Assembly (NCBI GenBank): GCA_024635755.1
Contig: JAGXIF010000001.1
Span: forward strand, 1 to 37,972
Length of the DNA stretch: 37,972 nucleotides
From: Halothiobacillus sp.
GTDB taxonomy: Bacteria; Pseudomonadota; Gammaproteobacteria; Halothiobacillales; Halothiobacillaceae
Reading direction: 5' to 3'
Part shown: piece after piece, positions 24,787 to 32,144 of the stretch
Layout: each line of letters starts with the position of its first letter
Numbering within the stretch: the first letter of the stretch is position 1
The notes under the pieces: model-generated
Told to the model about the DNA's origin: nothing
Database searches by the model: none
Seen by the model: only the letters and a program-made list of their open reading frames with translations
Program-made: the position numbers and the translations under genes

Positions 24787-25470
24787 ATGCGGGTTTCCGG
24801 TTGGTTGCCATCGATGTCTGTCGGGGCCGTGTTGTTGCTTGGCCTGGTGGCGGCGGTCGCGAGTATAGGCGAGAGTCGGGGTGGTTCGCCGGAGCCCACA
24901 CGGGTGCTGGTTTTCGGCGACTCGCTCTCGGCGGCCTATCGCCTGCCGGTCGCGCAGGGCTGGGTCGCACAACTCGACCGACGCATCGAGGCGTGCGCGG
25001 CTGAACGTTTCGAGATCACCAATGCCTCGGTCAGCGGCGAGACCACCTCGGGCGGGCTGTCGCGCCTGCCGGGGATCCTGGAGACGGCCGAACCCGACTG
25101 GGTGCTGCTGGAACTGGGCGCGAACGATGGCCTGCGCGGCCTGCCGCTCGAACGTATCGAGACCAACCTGCAGGCGTTGATCGACCGGGCCGAGGCCTCG
25201 GGTGCCGAGGTGGTGTTGCTCGGCATCATGCTGCCCAGTAATTACGGCCCGGCCTATGCCGAGCCGTTTCGCGAGATGTACACCACGCTGGCCGAGGCCA
25301 ATGACCTGCCGGCGCTGCCCTTCCTGCTCGAGGGGGTCGCCGATGACCGCGAGCTGATGATGTCCGACGGCATTCACCCCAATGCCGCCGGGCAGGAACG
25401 GGTGTTGGAGAATGTCTGGGGGCTGGTCGCGCCGTTGTGGGGGTTGGATGAGTCGAGTGAGCGATTGTGA
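24787..25470 (+). CDS. tesA: Periplasmic acyl-CoA thioesterase I / lysophospholipase L1 (SGNH hydrolase)
   Basis: The 227-residue protein has all four SGNH blocks: GDSLS with nucleophile S46, G84 in SGETTSGG, N113 in GANDG, and D194/H197 in DGIHPN. The N-terminal hydrophobic segment (SVGAVLLLGLVAAVASIG) is a signal peptide, so it acts in the periplasm, hydrolysing thioesters and esters of fatty acids. ATG 24787 is chosen because GAGG lies 9 bases before it; that site is inside the ybbA start codons on the other strand. The divergent tesA/ybbAP arrangement is widely conserved. Confidence 0.93.
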   Translation: MRVSGWLPSMSVGAVLLLGLVAAVASIGESRGGSPEPTRVLVFGDSLSAAYRLPVAQGWVAQLDRRIEACAAERFEITNASVSGETTSGGLSRLPGILETAEPDWVLLELGANDGLRGLPLERIETNLQALIDRAEASGAEVVLLGIMLPSNYGPAYAEPFREMYTTLAEANDLPALPFLLEGVADDRELMMSDGIHPNAAGQERVLENVWGLVAPLWGLDESSERL

Positions 25471-25868
25471 GTCAATGAGACTGCTTGGAAGCTCAGCGGC
25501 ACGGATATGAATGAAGCCATCAGAGAGTCGTGCGGTTCCCGTATGTTTCGCCGAGTATCGCAGTGGAAGCTGAATCAGTCCGAAGGATTGCGCGCAGGGA
25601 TGCGCGCAACGGCCCCGCCGGGCATCCCTGCCCGGCGGGGCCGCTCGGCTGGAGCGAGAAACGCAGGGAACCGCGCCTCGCGCGGCGAAACATCCGGCGC
25701 GTTTCTTTTCGGCGGTTTTTTTTCGCGCGAGCAAAGCACATCGCCCCGGTCGTCGGGCGCCCCGGATGAGCCGAACCGCATTGCGGTAAGGATGACCGGA
25801 ATGATTCCTTTCCGACTGGCTAAGGCTCCTGGCTGCGATGCCCCCGAGATTCGGGAGGTGACCGCCGC
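25471..25868. other. Intergenic region between tesA and murJ
   Basis: About 400 bases without an accepted gene. The central 25588-25723 carries strong secondary structure, listed separately. Frames that cross it on both strands are arginine-rich and low in complexity, as expected from GC-rich hairpins. A smaller perfect inverted repeat, ACCGCA/TGCGGT, lies near 25778. A promoter for murJ must lie towards the right end; none stands out. Confidence 0.5.
25588..25723 (+). repeat. Structured element: paired hairpins with complementary loops and T-runs
   Basis: Hairpin 1 is TTGCGCGC/GCGCGCAA (25588-25595, 25602-25609) with loop AGGGAT. Hairpin 2 is a perfect 13-bp stem (25611-25623 with 25630-25642) with loop ATCCCT. 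The two loops are exact complements, and the match extends to 10 bases (25594-25603 with 25622-25631). A third stem, GAAACGC (25658-25664) / GCGTTTC (25699-25705), encloses CCGCGC-CTC-GCGCGG (25671-25685) and is followed by TTTTC and a run of eight T (25716-25723). It may be a dispersed repeat, a structured RNA or the tesA terminator region. I recall similar CAGGGATG-loop intergenic repeats in other Gammaproteobacteria. Confidence 0.6.
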
Positions 25869-27455
25869 ATGAGCATCTGGAAAAGCAGCGCGGTCTTCGG
25901 ATCGATGACGATGATCTCGCGGGTGCTCGGCTTCGTGCGCGACATGCTGCTCGCGCGGGTATTCGGCGCCAGCGCGTCCATGGATGCCTTCTTCGTGGTC
26001 TTCAAGATCCCCAACTTCCTGCGTCGGCTGTTTGCCGAGGGGGCCTTCCAGCAGGCCTTCGTGCCAGTGCTCTCGGAGTATCGCGAGACCGGAACGCGCG
26101 CAGAGCTCAAAGATTATGTCGACCACATGTTCGGCACGCTGGCGGCCGTGCTGGTGGTGGTCGTGGCTCTGGGGCTCGCCGGTGCGCCGCTGCTGATCCT
26201 GCTGTTCGCGCCGGGTTTTACCGACGACCCGGCCCAGCGTGAGCTGGCCGAGCAGATGCTGCTGATCACCTTCCCCTATCTGCTCTTCATCTCGCTGACC
26301 GCGTTTGCCGCCAGTGCCCTGAACGCCTTTGGCCGCTTCGCCATGCCGGCGCTCGCACCGATCTGGCTCAATCTCAGCCTGATCGCGGCGACGCTGCTGG
26401 CAGCACCGCTGTTCGAGCAACCGGTGATGGCGCTGGCCTGGGGTGTGTTCATCGCCGGTGTGCTGCAGTTGTTCTTCCTGCTGCCGTTTCTCGCCCGGCT
26501 GGGTTTGCTGCCGCGCCCGCGGCTGGGCCGGCATGCGGGGGTGAGAAAGACCCTGCGCCTGATGCTGCCGGCGATGTTCGGTGCCTCGGTCACCCAGATC
26601 AACCTGCTGGTGGACACCATCCTGGCCTCCTTGCTGGTGGCCGGCTCGGTGAGCTGGCTCTACTACTCCGACCGGCTGGTCGAGTTGCCGCTGGGCGTGT
26701 TCGGTGTGGCGATCGGCACCGTGATCCTGCCCGCCCTGTCCCGCGCCTTCGCCCGGGGCAGCCACGAAGATTACAATCGCACCGTCAACGGGGCATTGCG
26801 TCTGACGCTGCTGATCGGCGTGCCGGCCATGGCGGGCCTGATCGGGCTTTCCGTGCCGATCCTGGCGACGCTTTTCCAGTACGATGCCTTTACCGCCACG
26901 GACACGCAGATGGTGTCGATGGCGATGATGGCCTACGCGCTGGGCCTGCCCGCGTTCCTACTGATCAAGATCTTCGCCCCGGGCTTTTTCGCTCGTCAGG
27001 ACACGGCCACGCCGGTACGGATCGCGGTGATCTCGGTGATCGCTAACCTCGGGTTCAAGGCAATGCTGGTGCTGCCGTGGATCTTCTGGTTCGGCGGGCA
27101 CCTGGCCCACGTGGGCTTGGCCCTGACCACGGTGATGGCCGCCTGGGTCAACGCCCTGCTGCTGGGTTGGACCTTGCGCCAGCGGGGCGCCTGGCAGCCG
27201 GAGGCGAGCACGCGGCAGTTCATCGGCCAGATCACGCTGGCCTCGCTGGTGATGGCGGCCCTGCTGTTCTGGATCAGCCCGGCGGCGGTCGTCTGGACGC
27301 AATGGGGCGCCGGCATGCGGCTGGCTGCCGTCGCCGGCCTGATCCCCCTGGGTGTGCTGGTCTTCCTAGGCACCACCGCGGCCCTCGGTCTGACCCCGCG
27401 CCGCCTGATGGCCGTGGTCACTTTCGACCGCGACGTGCCGCCCGAACGCCATTGA
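25869..27455 (+). CDS. murJ: Lipid II flippase MurJ
   Basis: MurJ moves the peptidoglycan precursor lipid II across the inner membrane. The 528-residue protein starts at ATG 25869 with GGGAGGTGA upstream. It shows the family N-terminus (SRVLGFVRDMLLARVFGAS, then DAFFVVFKIPNFLRRLFAEGAF), with arginines and acidic residues used in transport, and about 14 membrane helices. Central signature LYYSDRLVELPLGVFGVAIGT is intact. Length is normal. It is followed 22 bases later by ribF, a common linkage. The usual neighbour rpsT is not next to it here. Confidence 0.97.
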   Translation: MSIWKSSAVFGSMTMISRVLGFVRDMLLARVFGASASMDAFFVVFKIPNFLRRLFAEGAFQQAFVPVLSEYRETGTRAELKDYVDHMFGTLAAVLVVVVALGLAGAPLLILLFAPGFTDDPAQRELAEQMLLITFPYLLFISLTAFAASALNAFGRFAMPALAPIWLNLSLIAATLLAAPLFEQPVMALAWGVFIAGVLQLFFLLPFLARLGLLPRPRLGRHAGVRKTLRLMLPAMFGASVTQINLLVDTILASLLVAGSVSWLYYSDRLVELPLGVFGVAIGTVILPALSRAFARGSHEDYNRTVNGALRLTLLIGVPAMAGLIGLSVPILATLFQYDAFTATDTQMVSMAMMAYALGLPAFLLIKIFAPGFFARQDTATPVRIAVISVIANLGFKAMLVLPWIFWFGGHLAHVGLALTTVMAAWVNALLLGWTLRQRGAWQPEASTRQFIGQITLASLVMAALLFWISPAAVVWTQWGAGMRLAAVAGLIPLGVLVFLGTTAALGLTPRRLMAVVTFDRDVPPERH

Positions 27456-27477
27456 TTATCGCCAACCGGTCCACTGC

Positions 27478-28479
27478 ATGCAGCTGACACGCCTTTCCAT
27501 TGCCCAGCCGAAGAGCATCCCAGAGCCGAACGGGCCGGGTGCCGTGGTCACCATCGGGAATTTCGACGGGGTGCACAGGGGGCACCAGGCCGTGGTGCAA
27601 CAGGCGGCCGCGCGGGCACGGAAGGCCGGGTTGCCACTCTATGTCGTCATCTTCGAGCCACTGCCGCGCGAGTTCTTCGCCGAAGGCCAAGGGGGCGCAC
27701 CGGTGGCCCGCTTGACGCGACTGCGCGAGCGGTTTATTGCCTTCGAGCGTCTGGGCGTGGTCGACCGGCTGGTGTTGCTGCCCTTCAATCGGCGGCTGGC
27801 CGGGTTGTCCGCCGAGACGTTCGTCACCAGATTGATGTGTGGCGCGATGGCGGTGCGCCACGTGGTGATCGGCGACGATTTTCGTTTCGGCGCCCAGCGA
27901 CGCGGAGACTTCGCCCTGCTGGAAACGCTGGGCAAGGTGCATGGGTTTTCCGTCGAGCGCGCCCAGACGGTCGAATTGGAGGACGAGCGGGTGTCCTCGA
28001 CCCGCGTGCGTGCCGCGCTTGAAGCCCGTGACGTGGTGACGGCCGCCCGCCTGCTCGGTCACCCGTACTTCCTTTCCGGGCGGGTGATGCACGGTGACAA
28101 GCGTGGCCGCCAGCTGGGATTTCCCACGGCGAACATCGCGCTGCGACGCCGCCTGTCGCCCTTGCGTGGTGTCTTTCTGGTGCGGGTGGCCGGCATCGGC
28201 GGGCGCTCGCGCTACGGGGTGGCCAATATTGGCACGCGGCCCACGGTCGACGGTGTCGAGGCGCGCCTGGAGGTGTTCCTGCTGGATTTCGACGGCGACA
28301 TCTACGGCCGGCTGGTGGAAGTGGATTTTCTCGCCGCGATACGCGACGAGCGCCGCTTCGAATCGCTGGATGCGCTGATCGAGCATATCCGGAACGACGT
28401 GACCCAGGCCCGTGCCCTGATCGACGCACACGAGCAAGCCGGCGATACATGGCCGGTGGATCAAGAGGAATTGCTGTGA
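27478..28479 (+). CDS. ribF: Bifunctional riboflavin kinase / FAD synthetase
   Basis: RibF turns riboflavin into FMN and then FAD. The 333-residue protein has the adenylyltransferase domain first (TIGNFDGVHRGHQ, the HxGH-like nucleotide site; GDDFRFG; STRVRAAL) and the riboflavin kinase domain second (SGRVMHGDKRGRQLGFPTANI, then GVANIGTRPTV and LEVFLLDFDGDIYG). Both parts look complete. Start ATG 27478; no strong ribosome binding site is visible, so coupling to murJ 22 bases upstream is possible. The stop overlaps the rmuC start (GTGA). ileS/lspA, which follow ribF in many relatives, are absent. Confidence 0.96.
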   Translation: MQLTRLSIAQPKSIPEPNGPGAVVTIGNFDGVHRGHQAVVQQAAARARKAGLPLYVVIFEPLPREFFAEGQGGAPVARLTRLRERFIAFERLGVVDRLVLLPFNRRLAGLSAETFVTRLMCGAMAVRHVVIGDDFRFGAQRRGDFALLETLGKVHGFSVERAQTVELEDERVSSTRVRAALEARDVVTAARLLGHPYFLSGRVMHGDKRGRQLGFPTANIALRRRLSPLRGVFLVRVAGIGGRSRYGVANIGTRPTVDGVEARLEVFLLDFDGDIYGRLVEVDFLAAIRDERRFESLDALIEHIRNDVTQARALIDAHEQAGDTWPVDQEELL

Positions 28480-30008
28480 CCGAACTCGATGTACTGATCT
28501 CCCAGCCCCTGGTCTGGGGGCTGCTGGGCCTGCCGGTTCTCGCGATCGTTATCGCTTGGCTGGCCGCTCGCCTGCGTCAGGAAAGGGCGGCGGTGCGCCG
28601 ATTCGACGGCGAGGTGGCACGGCTGACCGAAGAGGGCGGTTCGCTGGCCGAACGGTTGGCCGAGGAACGCCATCGGCTGGTGCGGCTGGAGTCCGACCGT
28701 GAACACCTGTCCGCGTCACGCGACGCCGTCGAGGCCCAGCGGCGCGAGCTGGCCGAGGCCCTGGCGCGGGAGCAACAGGCCGCCGCCGGCCTGCAGGCAG
28801 AGAAGGCCGAACTCAACGAGCGTCTGGCGCAGGAGCGCGAGGCGTCGCGGGAGAAGTTGCAGTTGCTCGACGAGGCGCGCGAGAAGCTCAGCGATGCCTT
28901 CAAGGGGCTGTCGGCCGATGCCCTGTCGCATAACAACGAGTCGTTTCTCAAGCTTGCGCGCGAGAATCTGGAGCGTTTCCAGCACCAGGCCAAGGACGAT
29001 CTCTCGGCCCGCCACAAGGCGATCGAGCAGCTCACTGCACCGATCCGCGAGCGCCTCGAGAAGTTCGATACCAAGCTCGACGGGCTGGAGCAGGCGCGCA
29101 CCGGCGCCTATTCGGCCCTCAGTCAGCAGGTCAACGACCTGTTGCAGACCCACCTGCCCCGGTTGCACCGGGAGACCGCCGACCTGGTCAAAGCATTGCG
29201 CCAGCCGCAGGCACGCGGGCGCTGGGGCGAGTTGCAGCTCAAGCGCGTGGTCGAAATGGCGGGCATGCTGGAGCATTGCGATTTTGAGGAGCAGGTCAGC
29301 CAGTCCGGTGAAGCCGGCCGATTGCGCCCGGACATGATCGTCCACCTGCCTGGCGGGCGGCAGGTGGTCGTCGACGCCAAGGCGCCGGTGGATGCCTACC
29401 TGCAGGCCGTCGAGGCGCCTGACGAGACCTCGCGCAAGGCCGCGCTGGTCCGTCACGCCCGCCAGGTACGCACCCACGTCGGCCAGTTGGCGAAAAAGAG
29501 CTACTTCGACCAGTTCGACCCCACCCCCGAGTTCGTGGTGCTGTTCGTTCCCGGCGAGGCCTTCTTCTCCGCCGCGCTGGCCGAGGACCCGGGGCTGATC
29601 GAGTACGGGGCCGAGAACCGCGTGATCCCGGCCAGCCCGACCACGTTGATCGCTCTGCTAAAGGCCGTCTCCTATGGCTGGCGGCAGGAGGCCATGGCGC
29701 AGAATGCCGTCGAAGTCGCCGCGCTGGGCAAGGAGCTATACGAGCGGATCGGCACGCTCGCCGACCACTGGACCAAGGTGGGTAAAAGCCTCAACCAGAC
29801 GGTCAATGCCTACAACAGCTCCGTGGGCACGCTCGAATCGCGGGTACTGCCCAGCGCGCGCAAGTTCCGAGACCTCAAGACCGTCTCGGCCGAGAAGGAA
29901 ATCGCCTCGCCCGAACCGGTCACCCAGGAGACGCGTCCGCTGTCCGCGGCCGAGCTGACCGATGCGTTGTCCGGTCCGTCGGACGAGGATATGTCCAAGG
30001 AAACATAG
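28476..30008 (+). CDS. rmuC: DNA recombination protein RmuC
   Basis: The start is GTG 28476, overlapping the ribF stop (GTGA) with AGAGGA upstream, giving 510 residues. An N-terminal helix (LVWGLLGLPVLAIVIAWLAARL) anchors it. A long coiled coil rich in E, R, A and L follows (about 40-150), then the RmuC nuclease-like domain (about 190-470), with RGRWGELQLKRVVEMAGM, LPGGRQVVVDAKAPVDAYL and FVVLFVPGEAFFSAAL. The DAK segment fits the PD-(D/E)XK-type core proposed for the family. RmuC limits inversions at short inverted repeats; its biochemistry is not settled. Confidence 0.93.
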   Translation: MTELDVLISQPLVWGLLGLPVLAIVIAWLAARLRQERAAVRRFDGEVARLTEEGGSLAERLAEERHRLVRLESDREHLSASRDAVEAQRRELAEALAREQQAAAGLQAEKAELNERLAQEREASREKLQLLDEAREKLSDAFKGLSADALSHNNESFLKLARENLERFQHQAKDDLSARHKAIEQLTAPIRERLEKFDTKLDGLEQARTGAYSALSQQVNDLLQTHLPRLHRETADLVKALRQPQARGRWGELQLKRVVEMAGMLEHCDFEEQVSQSGEAGRLRPDMIVHLPGGRQVVVDAKAPVDAYLQAVEAPDETSRKAALVRHARQVRTHVGQLAKKSYFDQFDPTPEFVVLFVPGEAFFSAALAEDPGLIEYGAENRVIPASPTTLIALLKAVSYGWRQEAMAQNAVEVAALGKELYERIGTLADHWTKVGKSLNQTVNAYNSSVGTLESRVLPSARKFRDLKTVSAEKEIASPEPVTQETRPLSAAELTDALSGPSDEDMSKET

Positions 30009-30068
30009 TCTGCCGATGGCGACATCCGAGTCGGATGTGCCCCTTGAAGGGGTGACTGATGGTGATGG

Positions 30069-30332
30069 TTACCCGCTGCGGAGGATGGTCTGCAGGAGGG
30101 TGTCGACGATCTCGCGGACGTGATCCCGCCCGTTGGGCATTCGGGCATACACGCGCAGACGGAAGATGCCCGTCATCAGGAGTCGTGCCTGGCGTGCCGG
30201 AGGTGTCGTCGTCCGGATCGATCCGTCGGCCTGGCCCTCTTCGAGCACTGCGGCGAAACGGCCTTCCACGTATCCCAGTGCTTCCCCGGCCCGCTGGCCC
30301 AGTTCCGGCTCGTCGGCTGGTGCCTCGAGCAG
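30069..30332 (-). pseudogene. TetR-family regulator, C-terminal remnant
   Basis: The last 87 or so residues before the stop at 30069 (GQRAGEALGYVEGRFAAVLE, GSIR, ARLLMTGIFRLRVYARMP, VREIVDTLLQTI) look like a TetR ligand-binding C-terminal domain with its usual helices. Upstream of about 30332 the frame turns into arginine- and proline-rich noise that is antisense to the neighbouring CMD fragment. The DNA-binding half is missing, so it cannot regulate. It abuts the remnant of a gene reading the other way, whose 5' end is also missing. Confidence 0.7.
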
Positions 30333-30700
30333 CATGTCGTGCTGCTGACTGTCAGCCGCTATCACGAGTGCCACTACTGCATGTCCGCGCACACGACGAC
30401 GGCCGGGATGATGGGGGGGTGGATGCCTCGGTGGTCGAGGCCATCCGCAACGACCAGCCGATTGACGATCCGAAGCTGGAGGCCCTGCGACGGCTGACCT
30501 ACGAGATGGTCGATCGTCGAGGCTGGCCGGTCGAGGCCACCCAGCAACGATTCCTCGATGCCGGCTATGAGCCGTCCCAGATGTTCGACGTGCTGGTGGG
30601 CATCGCGCAGAAGACTTTGAGTAATTACACCAACCACCTGGCCGACACCCCAGTGGACGAGCCGATGCGGGGCAACGCGTGGACATCACCGTCGGCGTGA
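30333..30700 (+). pseudogene. AhpD/carboxymuconolactone decarboxylase-family enzyme, 5'-truncated and frameshifted
   Basis: The + strand from 30333 reads VVLLTVSRYHECHYCMSAHT, the CxxC active-site segment of AhpD/CMD proteins, then breaks frame in a run of seven G (30413-30419). It continues in another frame as VDASVVEAIRNDQPIDDPK...QMFDVLVGIAQKTLSNYTNH to a stop at 30700. Family members have 40-60 residues before the segment where this one begins; that part and the start codon are missing. One more G in the run would restore the downstream frame. It was probably a peroxidase-like enzyme controlled by the adjacent TetR gene, now also broken. Confidence 0.7.
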
Positions 30701-30743
30701 ACTAACCCTGTAACTGTTCCTAAAAAGCAGACGGAGTGACGTG

Positions 30744-31223
30744 ATGAACATCAAGACAATGTTTTCGAAACTGCGAGCGGTACTGCTGGTGCTGCCGGCC
30801 TTCGCCCTGCCGGTCACGGCCCTGGCCGACAACGGGCTGACGGTACTGGACAGCCGCTACAGCGTGGCCGAGACCGAAGAGCGCCTGATCGAGTCGATCG
30901 AGGGCCAGGGGCTGACGATCATGGCCCGGGTCGACCATCAGGCCAATGCCAAAACGGTGGATCTGGATATGCCGGCGACGCGACTGGTGATCTTCGGCAA
31001 CCCGAACGCCGGCACCCAACTGATGAAATGCGCCCCGACGGTCGCGATCGATCTGCCGATGAAGATGTTGATCTGGGACGACGGCGAGGCGGTGAAAGTG
31101 GCTTACAACCGCGCCGACTACCTGGCTGAGCGTCATGGTCTGGGCGAGTGCGCCGGACCGGTGCAGGAAAAGATCGCGCAGGCACTGGATGGATTTGCCC
31201 AGCAAGCGGCGGGCGCCCAGTAG
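30744..31223 (+). CDS. Exported DUF302 protein
   Basis: The 159-residue protein starts at ATG 30744 (GGAG about 9 bases upstream). A signal peptide (LRAVLLVLPAFALPVTALA, cleavage near 28) leads to a DUF302 domain: RYSVAETEERLIESIEGQGLTI, then ATRLVIFGNPNAGTQLMKCAPTVAIDLPMKMLIWDD. That G-x-P-x-x-G-T-x-L-M segment is the family hallmark. DUF302 proteins are periplasmic or cytoplasmic dimers of unknown function, often found near redox or metal genes. Here it precedes a periplasmic thioredoxin-like gene and the copper efflux operon, which fits an envelope redox or metal role, but this is inference. Confidence 0.9.
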   Translation: MNIKTMFSKLRAVLLVLPAFALPVTALADNGLTVLDSRYSVAETEERLIESIEGQGLTIMARVDHQANAKTVDLDMPATRLVIFGNPNAGTQLMKCAPTVAIDLPMKMLIWDDGEAVKVAYNRADYLAERHGLGECAGPVQEKIAQALDGFAQQAAGAQ

Positions 31224-31465
31224 GCGGCCCCTTGCCATCGGCAAGGCCAGGATCGAGTGTCCGGAGTTCTCCAGACGGCTGAATGGCTGGATCTCGGCCA
31301 TGCCCATCCGGATCCGGCCACCCGGTCACGATGAAGGGGCGTATGCTGCCATGCTGGCGGGCAGCCCGCGGGGGTGACGAAGCCCCCCCCTTCCCGCCGA
31401 ACAAACGTGCCGGCCACGGCTGCAGGAAAAACTCACCCGGGTGACGGGAAATTTGAGGAAAGCGC

Positions 31466-32050
31466 ATGAGTGAAGCAAGCAAGAGCCGGCTTTCGGCGAA
31501 TGGCGGACTGATTCTGGCCCTGTGCCTGTTCGCGCTGCCCGGCTGGGCCGAGGCCCGTGATGCCAATGCCACGGCCGGTAATGAGCCGGCACCGCAAGCG
31601 GTGCGCTTTGTCGACCATTTGTCGGATGTGCCGGCCGACATGGCCTGGATGCGGGCCGATCAGAAGCCCATGATGATCTTCTTTCACGCCAGCTTCTGCG
31701 GCTACTGCAAGATGATCGACGAGGAATTCATCATCCCCATGCGGCTCAAGCCGAAATACCAGGGGCGGTTGTTGATTCGGCGCGTGCAGACGGATGCCGA
31801 CCATACCTTGATCGGACCGGACGGCGAGACGCTTTCGACCCTGGAGTTTTCCAAACGGCTGGGCGTCACGGGTGTGCCCTACGTCCTGTTCATCGCGCCG
31901 AACGGCGAGCGCATCAGCTCGATCACCGGCACCGCCCCGGGGTTCTACAACCATTACCTCGAGCGCAACGTCGACCTGGCAGAGCGCTGCGCACGGGACA
32001 TGAGCCCGCCTGAATGCCGCAAGGAAGTGCAGGAGCCTGGACTGCAGTAG
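31466..32050 (+). CDS. Periplasmic thioredoxin-fold protein (SoxW-like)
   Basis: The 194-residue protein starts at ATG 31466 (GAGGAAA upstream) with a signal peptide (GLILALCLFALPGWAEA). The mature part has a thioredoxin fold: MMIFFHASFCGYCKMIDEEF, with active site C78-G-Y-C81, and the cis-proline loop TGVPYVLF. CGYC differs from the CGPC of thioredoxin, and the fold resembles SoxW/DsbD-gamma-like reductants of periplasmic thiols. The C-terminal tail has two more cysteines (AERCARDMSPPECRK). It likely reduces a disulfide or a metal-binding thiol in the periplasm. A strong terminator separates it from the convergent cusA. Confidence 0.9.
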   Translation: MSEASKSRLSANGGLILALCLFALPGWAEARDANATAGNEPAPQAVRFVDHLSDVPADMAWMRADQKPMMIFFHASFCGYCKMIDEEFIIPMRLKPKYQGRLLIRRVQTDADHTLIGPDGETLSTLEFSKRLGVTGVPYVLFIAPNGERISSITGTAPGFYNHYLERNVDLAERCARDMSPPECRKEVQEPGLQ

Positions 32051-32088
32051 GCCGCCGATTGGCGGATGGCGCCACTCCCATGAAAAAG

Positions 32089-32118
32089 ATCGCCCCCGGC
32101 AAAAACCGGGGGCGATTT
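32089..32118. terminator. Bidirectional terminator between the thioredoxin gene and cusA
   Basis: ATCGCCCCCGG (32089-32099) and CCGGGGGCGAT (32106-32116) form a perfect 11-bp stem with a 6-base loop. TTT follows on the + strand, and TTTTT (from AAAAA at about 32083-32087) follows on the minus strand, so it should stop both convergent transcripts. The minus-strand direction for cusA is the stronger. Confidence 0.9.
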
Positions 32119-32144
32119 GCGTTGTGCGGGCATCGATCGGGGCG

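Noticed and set aside
25611-25642. 13-bp hairpin as a simple tesA terminator
   Set aside because: It lies 140 bases past tesA and no T-run follows it directly. It may contribute to termination, but the paired-loop architecture needs another explanation.
25507-25872. Frames across the structured element before murJ
   Set aside because: They consist mostly of translated hairpins, are arginine-rich, and have no ribosome binding site. The DNA or RNA structure explains them better.
31380-31465. Possible riboswitch before the thioredoxin-like gene
   Set aside because: The short CACCCGGGTG palindrome and G/C-rich leader match no riboswitch core I know.
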